A stretch of DNA of 36,014 nucleotides from Streptomyces cellulosae (GCF_000721105.1 NZ_JOEV01000067.1:1-36014), one strand, 5' to 3'. Positions 25,550 through 34,611 are shown, counted from the stretch's first letter. The notes: generated by a model from the sequence alone, not told the origin. Translations and numbers: made by a program.

Positions 25550-26644
25550 TCAGCGCGCCCCTCGCCCCTCCGCCATCCGCTGCTCGGCGATCCGGTCGGC
25601 CGCCGCGGCCGGCGGAATCCCGTCCGTCTTCGCACGTGCGAATATGGCGAGCGTGGTGTCGTAGATCTTCGCCGCCTTCGCCCGGCACCGGTCGAAGTCG
25701 AACCCGTGCAGCTCGTCGGCGACCTGGATGACACCGCCGGCGTTCACCACGTAGTCCGGCGCGTAGAGGATCCCGCGGTCGGCGATGTCCTTCTCGACGC
25801 CCGGGTGGGCGAGCTGGTTGTTGGCGGCGCCGCAGACGATCCGCGCGGTCAGCGCGGGCACGGTGACGTCGTCGAGGGCGCCGCCGAGCGCGCACGGGGC
25901 GTAGATGTCGAGACCCTCGACCTGGATCAGGCGCTGGGTGTCGGCGACCACGCCCACGGAGGGGTGCTCGTCGACGATCCGCTCCACGGCTTCCGGCCGT
26001 ACGTCCGTGATCACGATCTGAGCGCCCTCCGCCAGCAGGTGCTCCACCAGGTGGCGGCCGACCTTGCCGACGCCCGCGACGCCGACCGTGCGGCCGCGCA
26101 GTGACGGGTCGCCCCACAGGTGCTGCGCGCAGGCCCGCATGCCCTGGTAGACGCCGAACGCGGTCAGGACCGAGGAGTCGCCCGCGCCGCCGTTCTCCGG
26201 CGACCGGCCCGTCGTCCAGCGGCACTCGCGCGCCACGACGTCCATGTCGGCGACGTATGTGCCGACGTCGCAGGCGGTGACGTACCGCCCGCCGAGCGAG
26301 GCCACGAACCGGCCGTAGGCGAGCAGCAGCTCCTCGGTCTTGTCCCGTTCCGGGTCCCCGATGATCACGGCCTTGCCGCCGCCGTGGTCCAGACCGGCCA
26401 TGGCGTTCTTGTACGACATCCCGCGCGCGAGGTTCAGCGCGTCGGCGACGGCCTCCGCCTCACTGGCGTACGGGTAGAAGCGCGTACCGCCGAGCGCGGG
26501 GCCCAGGGCGGTGCTGTGGAGGGCGATGACGGCCTTGAGACCGCTGGCCCGGTCCTGGCAGAGCACGACTTGCTCATGACCGCCCTGCTCCGAGTGGAAC
26601 AGTGTCTGCAGTACATCAGCAGGTGCGCCGGTTACGTCGGTCAC
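25550..26644 (-). CDS. vdh: Valine (branched-chain amino acid) dehydrogenase
   Basis: 364 residues with a GTG start; AGGAG lies 8 nt upstream. It oxidatively deaminates valine (also leucine, isoleucine) with NAD, feeding branched acyl-CoA precursors for polyketides and fatty acids. The catalytic region is [20 protein letters not shown] with the active Lys, [12 protein letters not shown] follows, and the NAD-binding Rossmann motif is [12 protein letters not shown]. The length and the tail [12 protein letters not shown] fit Streptomyces Vdh. Neighbours on both sides have other functions, so it is probably transcribed alone. Confidence 0.93.
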   Translation of the reverse strand: MTDVTGAPADVLQTLFHSEQGGHEQVVLCQDRASGLKAVIALHSTALGPALGGTRFYPYASEAEAVADALNLARGMSYKNAMAGLDHGGGKAVIIGDPERDKTEELLLAYGRFVASLGGRYVTACDVGTYVADMDVVARECRWTTGRSPENGGAGDSSVLTAFGVYQGMRACAQHLWGDPSLRGRTVGVAGVGKVGRHLVEHLLAEGAQIVITDVRPEAVERIVDEHPSVGVVADTQRLIQVEGLDIYAPCALGGALDDVTVPALTARIVCGAANNQLAHPGVEKDIADRGILYAPDYVVNAGGVIQVADELHGFDFDRCRAKAAKIYDTTLAIFARAKTDGIPPAAAADRIAEQRMAEGRGAR

Positions 26645-26866
26645 GGTGGTGACTCCTGAGTAGGTGCGGCGGGGTGGAGACCTTCTCCCGTGAGGATGGC
26701 GGGGGCTGTGAGCACGAGATTAGAGCCTGGGAGCTCCGCGATCCGCGCAGTGCTCAGGATCACCCCCTCGCGGAGTACACCCGTGCGACGATTTGCATGG
26801 TTTTCCCGTCCGTTCGGGTGCGGGTTTCGCAGGTTTTCCCGGCAGAGGGCGGGGGAGGGAGCAGGC

Positions 26867-27709
26867 GTGCCCAAGGTGTCCTCCGTGATCGTCCCCTACG
26901 CGACCTATCTGCGCGTGTACGAACCGCTGGCCGCCTTCCCCGAGCCGGAGCGCGACCACTGGGCGCGCTACGCCCGCCGCCCCGACCGCCCCTCGTACCA
27001 GGACGAACTGCGCGGTTCGCTGGCCGACCTGCTGCCCATCCCGCCGATCCCCGTGCCGGTGCACGAGAGCGGCGACGCCTTCGTGCTCGAGGTGGACGGC
27101 GTGGTGTGCGTCTGCCCGTGGCGCACCCGGCTGCGCGGCTGGCAGGCCCTGGAGGACCTCACCGAGGAACTCCCGCCGTCCGTCCTGGACGCGGTGCTGC
27201 CCCCCGTCGTACGGCGTCAGGCGGCCCAGGACTACGAGCGCTGGCTGGCCCGCAACCCGGACGCGCGGCCCTGGATCCGTACGGCGACCTGGCAGGTGCC
27301 GATCAACTGGTTCGTGCTGGTCTCCGACGCGGAGCGGCGGTTCGACAAGGCCTCCGGCGACATCCCGCCGATGCTGCGCTACCGCACGCCCATGGTGCAG
27401 GCCCGGCGGCGGGTGGCGCGGGCCCTGCGGGCGCTCAAGGACGCCATCGACGAGGGGCCGCTGATCGACGGCCTGATCGACGTGGGGCGCTGGCTGGAGG
27501 AGTTCCACCCGCGTTCCCTGGTGGAGCTGGACTACGGCGGCCTGGTGCACGTGCTGCCGGCCGGTGAGCTGGAGAACGATCACTCGGCGGCCGACGTGGC
27601 CGACGGGATCGAGGCGCTGCGGCACGGCGACGGGGTCGCCGCCGGCGAGGCGTACGCGCGGCTCGTGGAGCGCTGGCGGTCGGTGCGGGACCGGCGCTCG
27701 GCGAACTGA
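26867..27709 (+). CDS. Conserved protein of unknown function upstream of bldC
   Basis: 280 residues. The GTG at 26867 is chosen because GGGGGAGGGAG lies close upstream; the frame is open further left, but that part is low-quality sequence running into the vdh promoter. I recognise no domain. It is a soluble, acidic protein without membrane segments or signal peptide: SSVIVPYATYLRVYEPLAAF at the start, a WIRTATWQVPINWFVLVSD centre, and LVELDYGGLVHVLPAGELEN followed by a helical C-terminus (AYARLVERWRSVRDRR). From memory a homologue sits before bldC in other Streptomyces (SCO4090). It lies between vdh and bldC. Confidence 0.8.
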   Translation: MPKVSSVIVPYATYLRVYEPLAAFPEPERDHWARYARRPDRPSYQDELRGSLADLLPIPPIPVPVHESGDAFVLEVDGVVCVCPWRTRLRGWQALEDLTEELPPSVLDAVLPPVVRRQAAQDYERWLARNPDARPWIRTATWQVPINWFVLVSDAERRFDKASGDIPPMLRYRTPMVQARRRVARALRALKDAIDEGPLIDGLIDVGRWLEEFHPRSLVELDYGGLVHVLPAGELENDHSAADVADGIEALRHGDGVAAGEAYARLVERWRSVRDRRSAN

Positions 27710-28263
27710 AAGTGCCTTAGGTCACGAACGGATGTTTGACCTGACGCCGTTTTTGGGGTTTCGTCCTCGAACCGCTCTGTGTCCTGAGGATTCGTCAGCA
27801 AGGGACGTAGGTTCCGATCCGGGCGTTCGCGCCAAGTGTGTCAAGCGTGACGGACCGCACGTACGGGGCCCTTGCGCCCCTTGCCCCTCCTCATGCCAAA
27901 ATAGGACAAGGAGTCCGGGGAGGACTCCCTCCGTCCCGTTGCGTCGCGATGTGGGCGGATTCTCAGCATTGCGTGCTTTGGGGGGTCTCGTGACTCCTGA
28001 TCGTCCTGTGACTGATCGTCACAGTGGCGTGACTGTCCGCTATGGCATGGTCCATCGGCTTCCGTCGCTGATGAACACCTGGAGGGGCAATTCCATCGGT
28101 TTGGCCGACGCGGCTGGACGGATGGTGTAGTTGTAGTGCCGAGGACAAGCCGTTCGTCCTATAACCGACTCGACTCGCGTCCGCCATTTCGGGCAACGCG
28201 GGTCAAGGTGCAGAATTTAGAGGAAAGAACCGAGAAGGTTCGGTTCTCCCGAGGAGGCCGCTC
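27710..28263. promoter_or_regulatory. Long upstream region of bldC
   Basis: 554 bp with no convincing gene. A small hairpin GGAGTCC/GGACTCC lies near 27910-27928. A 46-codon frame with GTG at 27989 ends at 28130, but it has no ribosome site and no recognised similarity. CAGAAT at 28211-28216 is a possible -10 for bldC. TATAAC near 28160 is a second candidate. The size is typical of promoters of developmental regulators that receive several inputs. Confidence 0.5.
28226..28247 (+). other. Hairpin in the bldC leader
   Basis: AGAACCG (28226-28232) pairs with CGGTTCT (28241-28247) around an 8-nt loop, ending 4 nt before the GAGGAGG ribosome site. It could affect translation of bldC or the stability of its mRNA. 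Confidence 0.45.
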
Positions 28264-28470
28264 ATGACCGCTCGCACCCCTGATGCCGAGCCGCTGCTGA
28301 CCCCGGCTGAGGTCGCCACGATGTTCCGCGTCGACCCGAAGACGGTCACGCGGTGGGCGAAGGCCGGCAAGCTCACGTCCATCCGTACGCTCGGCGGACA
28401 CCGCCGTTACCGCGAGGCTGAGGTCCGCGCTCTGCTCGCGGGCATCCCGCAGCAGCGCAGCGAGGCCTGA
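28264..28470 (+). CDS. bldC: BldC, MerR-like developmental regulator
   Basis: 68 residues, ATG preceded by GAGGAGG. The protein is a single MerR-type winged helix-turn-helix: LLTPAEVATMFRVDPKTVTR, then WAKAGKLTSIRTLGGHRRYR and an EVRALLAGI helix. It lacks the dimerisation and effector domains of MerR; BldC is known to bind head-to-tail on DNA direct repeats and to control entry into development and antibiotic production. Length and sequence fit the family fully. It is transcribed alone; a strong terminator lies 147 nt after its stop. Confidence 0.96.
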   Translation: MTARTPDAEPLLTPAEVATMFRVDPKTVTRWAKAGKLTSIRTLGGHRRYREAEVRALLAGIPQQRSEA

Positions 28471-28616
28471 ACAACTGAATAACCCGGGCAAAACCGGCAG
28501 GTCCCCCACTTGTCGATGTGCCCGGAACCACAGCTCCAAGCGACGCGGGTCCTGCCCCAACAGGCCCCACGCCCAAGCCCCTCCGGCTTTTCGAGCACAA
28601 CACAGGGTGCGTCGTA

Positions 28617-28656
28617 GATCGCGCTGGACTCCGCCGGGTCCAGCGCGATCTTTTTT
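28617..28656 (+). terminator. Rho-independent terminator downstream of bldC
   Basis: A 13-bp stem GATCGCGCTGGAC (28617-28629) with its complement at 28638-28650, followed by six T residues. This is the most canonical terminator in the window. The 147 nt between the bldC stop and this hairpin hold no visible gene. Confidence 0.9.
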
Positions 28657-28913
28657 GTGCGCGGAACGTGACCGGTGGGGCGGGTCTGTGAGTGGCCTTG
28701 TCGGAGTCTGGGGAGGCCTGTCGGTTCTGCTGTGGGCGCCCCCGGACAGCTGGTGCAATTGCACATATAAAATTGACCAGTTGTAGGTGAGCCGTAAGTA
28801 CCGCACTTTCGGAAACTCATGCGGTGACACCCGTCACACGCCGGACTCCTTGTCGCCCCCGATTGATGTGCACTAGAGGAGTCACGAGTTGGCGGCTCGG
28901 GACGCGTCGGCGG
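28657..28913. other. Intergenic region with palindrome and promoter-like sequence
   Basis: 257 bp between the bldC terminator and the 3' end of the DUF6274-like gene. It has a GTGCAATTGCAC perfect palindrome (28753-28764), then TTGACC (28773-28778) and TAAGTA (28795-28800) with a 16-nt spacer, a plausible plus-strand promoter, and GTGAC-ACCC-GTCAC (28824-28837). No plus-strand gene follows. Confidence 0.4.
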
Positions 28914-29123
28914 TCATGCGGGGGCGGGGCTCTCGTCCTCGACGCCGGCGTCCCTGTCGAGCGCCGCCCGGTCGGCCAGGGCGGCCTGTGGGGCGCCGTC
29001 CATCGCCAGCCGCAGCAGGTGGTGGCATATCGGGCAGTGTCGCGTCAGGTGGCGGTACGAGGATGCGGCCGCCAGGTGCGCACGGAGCAACGCCCGCGTC
29101 TCGTGCCTGACCGATCCCGCCAT
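28914..29123 (-). CDS. Small DUF6274-like protein with HCPICH motif
   Basis: 69 residues. The ATG at 29123 has GGAGGT 5 nt upstream; an upstream in-frame ATG at 29213 lacks a site. The sequence AGSVRHETRALLRAHLAAAS precedes YRHLTRHCPICHHLLRLAMD, where two Cys and several His could bind a metal. The tail is acidic and Ala-rich. I recall this as a Streptomyces-specific family (DUF6274) of unknown function found near bldC. It reads toward bldC's terminator on the other strand. Confidence 0.75.
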   Translation of the reverse strand: MAGSVRHETRALLRAHLAAASSYRHLTRHCPICHHLLRLAMDGAPQAALADRAALDRDAGVEDESPAPA

Positions 29124-29255
29124 ACGACACCTCCGGAGGCCGCACGGAAGGCGGTCCCTGCCTTCTGGGTACCGGGGGAAGGGGACGCCGTCAAGACGGC
29201 GTGAAGCTCTCACGGAGGCTTCTCACACGGCTTCAGCCAGGTCCGGACCACACAC

Positions 29256-29281
29256 GAGCCCGGGTCCGAAGACCCGGGCTC
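29256..29281. terminator. GC-rich hairpin
   Basis: GAGCCCGGGTC (29256-29266) and its complement (29271-29281) close on CGAA. It is the last of a series of hairpins downstream of the leftward tRNA-Asp. Confidence 0.6.
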
Positions 29282-29290
29282 ACCGGGACC

Positions 29291-29480
29291 GGACACGGAG
29301 AAGGCCCGCGTCCCTCGCAGGGAACGGGGCCGGTGGGTCGGACACGAAGAAGGCCCGCGTCCCTCACGGGGAACGGGGCCGGTGGGCCGGGACACGGAGA
29401 GGGCCCGCGTCCCTCACGGGGAACGGGCCGGTGGGTATGGACACGAAGAAGGCCCGCGTCCCTTGCGGGTGCGGGCCTCT
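29291..29480 (-). repeat. Four tandem copies of a 49-50 bp hairpin unit
   Basis: Units begin at 29292, 29341, 29391 and 29440 with GACACG(G/A)AGA. Each contains GGCCCGCGTCCCT and a GGGGCC or GGGCC arm, so every unit folds into a stem-loop. The nearest to tRNA-Asp (about 29450-29478, GGCCCGC and GCGGGCC) has TTCTT after it on the minus strand, as a terminator of the tRNA would. The array looks like a terminator that was multiplied by tandem duplication. Confidence 0.85.
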
Positions 29481-29497
29481 GCGTTCACTGCTTACTG

Positions 29498-29572
29498 CGG
29501 TCCTGACGGGATTTGAACCCGCGGCCTCCACCTTGACAGGGTGGCGAGCACTCCAAACTGCTCCACAGGACC
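29498..29572 (-). tRNA. tRNA-Asp (GUC)
   Basis: Minus strand, 75 nt. The acceptor stem is GGTCCTG/CAGGACC, discriminator G, and the anticodon loop CTGTCAA contains GTC. The T arm is GGTTCAAATCC. The sequence is identical to the copy at 35645. Confidence 0.95.
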
Positions 29573-29666
29573 AGGTTTCGCGGCGCTATTTGTGCGTTGC
29601 GCTGCGAGAAGAGACTGTACAGGAGGGTGCGCCTCCTGCGCGAACTCACCCCGAGTGCGCACGTCG

Positions 29667-32600
29667 TTACGGCACAGCGGCGTCGATGGCCTTCACGATC
29701 CGCTTGTCGGAGACCGGGTACGCCGTGCCCAGCGCGTGGGCGAAATAGCTGACCCGGAGCTCCTCGATCATCCAGCGGATGTCCAGGACCGAGGACGGCA
29801 CCGGGCGTCCCTGCGGCATCTGCTCCAGCAGCCACGCGTACTCGTCCTGCATCTCGTGGACCTTCGCCATCCGGGTCGTGTCCCGCTGGACGTTCGTCGG
29901 CATCTGCTGCAGCCGGCGGTCCGCGGCGACCAGATAACGCATCAGGTCCGGCATCCGCCGTATCCCCGCCTCCGTCACGAAGCCCGGCTTCACGAGGGCG
30001 TCCAACTGCTTGCGCACGTCGGTCAGGTTCGCCAGCAGCACCGGACTCCGTACGGCCTTCAGACGGCGCTCACAGGCCTGCCACGCGGCCAGCACCTGCT
30101 GCACCTGGCCCACCGTACGGACCGTCGTGTCGACGATCTCCGCGCGCACCTTGTCGTACAGCTTCCGGTACGACTCCTCGTCCCACGCCGGCCCCCCGAA
30201 GTCACCGATCAGCTTGTCCGCCGCCGCCATCGCGCAGTCGGCGAACAGGTCCTGGATCGACCCGTGCGGATTCGCCGACAGCGCGAGCTTCTGCGGGTTG
30301 GTCAGCTTCTCGGATGCGAACTTCGCGGGGTTGACCGGGATGTTGCGCAGGATCAGCCGCCGCGTGCCCTTCCACATCGCCTCGGCCTGCTCGGCCTCGG
30401 TGTCGAAGAGCCGTACGGACACCGTGTCCCCGTCGTCGACCAGCGCCGGGTACGCCTTCACCGGCTGCCCCGCCCGCCGTGTCTCGAAGACCCGGGTGAG
30501 CGAACCGATCGTCCAGTCGGTGAGGCCCTTGCGTTCGAGGGATTCGCCGCCCTGGCGTTCGGCGGTGGCGGCCGCCGCCTGGGACAGGGCCTGACGCGCC
30601 TTCGGCTTCAGGCGGAGCTTCAGCACCTCCAGGTCCTTGTCCTCCGCCAGCTTCCGGCGCCGCTCGTCGACGATCCGGAAGGTGATGCGCAGATGGTCCG
30701 GGACCTTCGACCAGTCGAAGTCGTCCGCCTCGAACGGCACGCCGACCATGCGTTTGAGCTCACGCGCCATCGTCGTGGTGAGTGGCTCCTGCAGCGGGAC
30801 CGACGCGTCCAGGAAGCGCCTCGCGAAGTTCGGCGCCGGTACGTAGTTGCGGCGGATCGGCTTCGGGAGGGACCGGATCAGCTCCGTCACGAGCTCTTCC
30901 CGCAGGCCCGGGATCTGCCAGTCGAAGCCCTCGTCCGTGACCTGGTTCAGCACCTGGAGCGGGATGTGGACGGTCACACCGTCCGCGTCCGCACCGGGCT
31001 CGAACTGGTAGGTGACCCGGAATTTCAGCGGCCCCTGCCGCCACGAGTCCGGGTAGTCGTCCTTGGTGACCGCCTCCGCCGACTCCCGGATGAGCATCTC
31101 CCGCTCGAAGTCCAGGAAATCCGGCTGCTCATGCCGTTTGTGCTTCCACCAGGAGTCGAAGTGCGCGCCCGACACGACGTGTTCGGGCACCCGCTGGTCG
31201 TAGAAGTCGAACAGCGTGTCGTCGTCCACCACGATGTCCCGGCGCCGCGCCCGGTGCTCCAACTCCTCGACCTCGCTGAGGAGTCTGCGGTTGTCGGCGA
31301 AGAACTTGTGGTGCGTGCGCCAGTCACCCTCGACCAGGGCGTTGCGGATGAAGAGCTCGCGGGAGGTCTCCGGGTCGATCCGGCCGTAGTTGACCTTGCG
31401 CTGGGCGATGATCGGGACGCCGTACAGCGTCACCTTCTCGTACGCCATCACCGCCGCCTGGTCCTTCTCCCAGTGCGGTTCGCTGTACGTCCGCTTCAGC
31501 AGGTGCTCGGCGAGCGGCTCGACCCACTCCGGCTCGATCCTGGCGTTGACGCGGGCCCAGAGGCGACTCGTCTCCACCAGTTCCGCCGACATCACGAACC
31601 GCGGCGTCTTCTTGAACAGGGCGGAGCCCGGGAAGATCGCGAACTTGGCGCCCCGCGCCCCCAGGTACTCGTTCTTGTTGCCGTCCTTCACGTCCTTCAT
31701 GCCGATGTGCGAGAGCAGACCGGCGAGAAGGGAGACATGGACGCGGTCGGCGGGGGCGTCGTCCTCGTTGAGGTGGATGCCCATCTGCTTGGCGACCGTG
31801 CGCAACTGGAGGTAGATGTCCTGCCATTCGCGGATGCGCAGGAAATTCAGGTACTCCTGCTTGCACATGCGCCGGAAGGACGAGGAGCCCCGCTCCTTCT
31901 GCTGCTCGCGGAGGTAACGCCACAGGTTGAGATAGGCGAGGAAGTCGCTCGTCTCGTCCTTGAACCGGGCGTGCTGCTGGTCGGCCTGGGCCTGCTTGTC
32001 CGCCGGGCGCTCGCGCGGGTCCTGGATGGACAGCGCGGCCGCGATGACCATGACCTCCCGCACGCAGCCGTTCTTGTCGGCCTCCAGGACCATGCGGGCC
32101 AGCCGCGGGTCCACGGGCAGCTGCGCGAGCTTGCGGCCGGTCTGCGTGAGGCGCTTGCGTACGTCCTTCTCCGACGGGTCCAGCGCACCCAGCTCCTGGA
32201 GCAGCTGGACGCCGTCGCGGATGTTGCGGTGGTCCGGCGGATCGATGAACGGGAACTTCTCGATGTCCCCGAGGCCGGCCGCGGTCATCTGCAGGATGAC
32301 GGAGGCGAGGTTGGTCCGCAGGATCTCCGCGTCCGTGAACTCCGGCCGGGCGTCGAAGTCCTCCTCGCTGTACAGCCGGATGCAGATGCCGTCGCTGGTG
32401 CGGCCGCAGCGGCCCTTGCGCTGGTTGGCGCTGGCCTGCGAGACCGCCTCGATGGGCAGCCGCTGGACCTTGGTGCGGTGGCTGTAGCGGGAGATACGGG
32501 CGAAGCCGGGGTCGATGACGTACTTGATGCCCGGGACGGTCAGCGAGGTCTCGGCGACGTTGGTCGCCAGAACGATCCTGCGCCCGGTGTGCTGCTGGAA

Positions 32601-33635
32601 GACGCGGTGCTGCTCGGCGTGCGACAGCCGGGCGTACAGCGGCAGCACCTCTGTGAACCTGTACTTCTTCTTCTCCAGTGCGTCCGCCGTGTCCCGGATC
32701 TCCCGCTCCCCGGAGAGGAAGACGAGGATGTCCCCCTTCCCCTCGCCCATCAGCTCCTCGACGGCATCGGTGATCGCGGTGATCTGATCCCGGTCGGAGT
32801 CCTCGGCGTCCTCCTCCAGAAGCGGCCGGTACCGCACCTCGACGGGATACGTCCGCCCACTGACCTCCACGATGGGCGCGTCCCCGAAGTGCCGGGAGAA
32901 GCGCTCCGGGTCGATGGTCGCCGAGGTGATGACGACCTTCAGATCGGGTCGCTTCGGCAGCAACTGCGCGAGATAACCGAGCAGGAAGTCGATGTTGAGG
33001 GACCGCTCGTGGGCCTCGTCGATGATGATCGTGTCGTAGGCGCGCAGCTCGCGGTCGGTCTGGATCTCGGCGAGCAGGATGCCGTCCGTCATCAGCTTGA
33101 CGAAGGTGCCTTCGGGATTCACCTGGTCGGTGAACCGCACCTTCCAGCCGACGGCCTCACCGAGCGGCGTGTCCAGCTCCTCCGCGACCCGCTCGGCGAC
33201 CGTGCGGGCGGCGATACGACGGGGCTGCGTGTGCCCGATCATCCCGCGGACCCCGCGCCCCAGCTCAAGACAGATCTTCGGGATCTGCGTCGTCTTGCCG
33301 GACCCGGTCTCACCCGCGACGATCACCACCTGGTGATCACGGATGGCGGCCGCGATGTCGTCCTTCTTCTGGCTGACGGGCAGCTGCTCCGGATAGCTGA
33401 CGGCAGGCACCCGACCGCGGCGCGCACGCATCCGATCCTCGGCCTTCGCCACCTCCGCCTCGATCTCACCGAGAACGGCGGCCCGGGCCTCCGGCTTACG
33501 AATCCTGCGCGCGCCTTCGAGCCTGCGCCCGAGCCGATGCGCATCACGCAGCGACAGCTGGGCCAGGCGGGGGGCGAGATCACCAAGGGCGGGGGTGCCC
33601 GGAGCCGGGGCGCCGGGGGCGGGGTGCGTAGACAT
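29667..33635 (-). CDS. hrpA: ATP-dependent RNA helicase HrpA
   Basis: 1322 residues, ATG at 33635 with only a weak GAGGTGAG upstream. It is a DEAH-box helicase of the HrpA/DHX family. Walker A is GETGSGKT (108-115), DEAH is at 206-209, motif III SATID lies in LKVVITSATIDPERF, and motif VI reads QRKGRCGR. The winged-helix/ratchet region (HA2) and OB fold follow, and a long C-terminal HrpA-specific domain (DUF3418) makes up the remainder. The length agrees with E. coli HrpA (about 1300). In E. coli it helps process or rescue mRNA-ribosome complexes. It probably stands alone; tRNA-Asp lies 94 bp downstream. Confidence 0.95.
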   Translation of the reverse strand: MSTHPAPGAPAPGTPALGDLAPRLAQLSLRDAHRLGRRLEGARRIRKPEARAAVLGEIEAEVAKAEDRMRARRGRVPAVSYPEQLPVSQKKDDIAAAIRDHQVVIVAGETGSGKTTQIPKICLELGRGVRGMIGHTQPRRIAARTVAERVAEELDTPLGEAVGWKVRFTDQVNPEGTFVKLMTDGILLAEIQTDRELRAYDTIIIDEAHERSLNIDFLLGYLAQLLPKRPDLKVVITSATIDPERFSRHFGDAPIVEVSGRTYPVEVRYRPLLEEDAEDSDRDQITAITDAVEELMGEGKGDILVFLSGEREIRDTADALEKKKYRFTEVLPLYARLSHAEQHRVFQQHTGRRIVLATNVAETSLTVPGIKYVIDPGFARISRYSHRTKVQRLPIEAVSQASANQRKGRCGRTSDGICIRLYSEEDFDARPEFTDAEILRTNLASVILQMTAAGLGDIEKFPFIDPPDHRNIRDGVQLLQELGALDPSEKDVRKRLTQTGRKLAQLPVDPRLARMVLEADKNGCVREVMVIAAALSIQDPRERPADKQAQADQQHARFKDETSDFLAYLNLWRYLREQQKERGSSSFRRMCKQEYLNFLRIREWQDIYLQLRTVAKQMGIHLNEDDAPADRVHVSLLAGLLSHIGMKDVKDGNKNEYLGARGAKFAIFPGSALFKKTPRFVMSAELVETSRLWARVNARIEPEWVEPLAEHLLKRTYSEPHWEKDQAAVMAYEKVTLYGVPIIAQRKVNYGRIDPETSRELFIRNALVEGDWRTHHKFFADNRRLLSEVEELEHRARRRDIVVDDDTLFDFYDQRVPEHVVSGAHFDSWWKHKRHEQPDFLDFEREMLIRESAEAVTKDDYPDSWRQGPLKFRVTYQFEPGADADGVTVHIPLQVLNQVTDEGFDWQIPGLREELVTELIRSLPKPIRRNYVPAPNFARRFLDASVPLQEPLTTTMARELKRMVGVPFEADDFDWSKVPDHLRITFRIVDERRRKLAEDKDLEVLKLRLKPKARQALSQAAAATAERQGGESLERKGLTDWTIGSLTRVFETRRAGQPVKAYPALVDDGDTVSVRLFDTEAEQAEAMWKGTRRLILRNIPVNPAKFASEKLTNPQKLALSANPHGSIQDLFADCAMAAADKLIGDFGGPAWDEESYRKLYDKVRAEIVDTTVRTVGQVQQVLAAWQACERRLKAVRSPVLLANLTDVRKQLDALVKPGFVTEAGIRRMPDLMRYLVAADRRLQQMPTNVQRDTTRMAKVHEMQDEYAWLLEQMPQGRPVPSSVLDIRWMIEELRVSYFAHALGTAYPVSDKRIVKAIDAAVP

Positions 33636-33718
33636 ACGCGGTCCAGGATCTCACCTCACGGAAACGAGTGACCAATGGATTTACCCCACACACCGGACCC
33701 ACACCGGACCAAGGCGCG

Positions 33719-34501
33719 TCAGTGGTGGTGGCCGTGCCGGCCGAGGGTCTCCACGGGGGTGGCGCCGGGGCGGGTCCACTGCGGCACGGGCCGGCTGGTC
33801 GGGCCCCAGGCGGCGTTCCCGTCCGCGTCCGAGCGCCAGTACCAGCACGGGCTGTGTCCCTCGGGCCGGCCCTCGGGGTTGTCCTCCCACGCCTCACCGC
33901 GGCCGTAGGGCGTCATGTCGAGCAGGCTGAGGGACCCGTTGACCGGCTCGTTGCCCCGGCCCGTCGTGCGGTAGGTGAGGAACACGCGGTCGCCCTCGCG
34001 CAGGAAACAGGCGATGTACCCCATTTCCCCGCCGACCGGCGCCTCCACGCCGCGCACCGAGTACCAGGGCTGGGTGTACCCCATGAACTCGACGTAGGCG
34101 GCCACCTCGTCCCACGGACCCGTGGTCAGGATGGCGAACGAGACGCCGCGGGCGTTGAGGTAGACGGCGTCCTTCAGGTGCCAGGCGGTGGTGGTGCAGC
34201 CCTCGCACTGCCCCTGGTGCGGCGCGCCGTCGTACCACATGTGCTGGTAGACCACGAGTTCGTCGCGCCCCTGGAACAGGTCCAGGAACGGGACCGGGCC
34301 GTCGGGTCCGACGACCTCGACGGTCCCGTCGAGCTCCACCATCGGCAGCCGCCGCCGGGACGCGGCGATCGCGTCGCCCTCCCGGGTGTGCGCCTTCTCG
34401 CGGACCAGCAGCTCGTCACGGGCGGCCTGCCAGGTGGCCAGGTCGACGACCGGCGGCTTGCCGGGGAGGCCGCTGCTCGCGTTGCCGGGCGTGGTCGTCA
34501 T
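33719..34501 (-). CDS. DUF899 family thioredoxin-like protein
   Basis: 260 residues, ATG with GGAGG 5 nt upstream. Members of DUF899 have a thioredoxin-like fold. Here VVYQHMWYDG and QCEGCTTTAWHLKDA give a CEGC motif at the redox-site position. Further conserved parts are FAILTTGPWDEVAAYVEF, GYTQPWYSVRG and LREGDRVFLTYRTTGRG. The tail GRHGHHH is His-rich and might bind metal. The biochemical role is not known. The upstream methyltransferase gene is on the same strand, 110 bp away. Confidence 0.85.
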   Translation of the reverse strand: MTTTPGNASSGLPGKPPVVDLATWQAARDELLVREKAHTREGDAIAASRRRLPMVELDGTVEVVGPDGPVPFLDLFQGRDELVVYQHMWYDGAPHQGQCEGCTTTAWHLKDAVYLNARGVSFAILTTGPWDEVAAYVEFMGYTQPWYSVRGVEAPVGGEMGYIACFLREGDRVFLTYRTTGRGNEPVNGSLSLLDMTPYGRGEAWEDNPEGRPEGHSPCWYWRSDADGNAAWGPTSRPVPQWTRPGATPVETLGRHGHHH

Positions 34502-34611
34502 GGTGTCCTCCGGGGAGTCTGGTGCCGGGCGGCGTCGTGCGACGTCCTACGACGCTCACCAGAAGAGACTCACGACCCGGCCGGAACTCATCGGCCCGGC
34601 TGGAGCCGCGC

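Noticed and set aside
27989..28130. 46-codon frame upstream of bldC
   Set aside because: No ribosome-binding site and no similarity I recognise; kept only as a remark in the region entry.
29291..29480. CRISPR array
   Set aside because: Repeats are contiguous without unique spacers and each folds into a terminator-like hairpin.
29541..33671. 1376-codon plus-strand frame
   Set aside because: It is the complement of hrpA; composition (Leu/Arg/Asp/Val-rich) is that of an antisense shadow in high-GC DNA.
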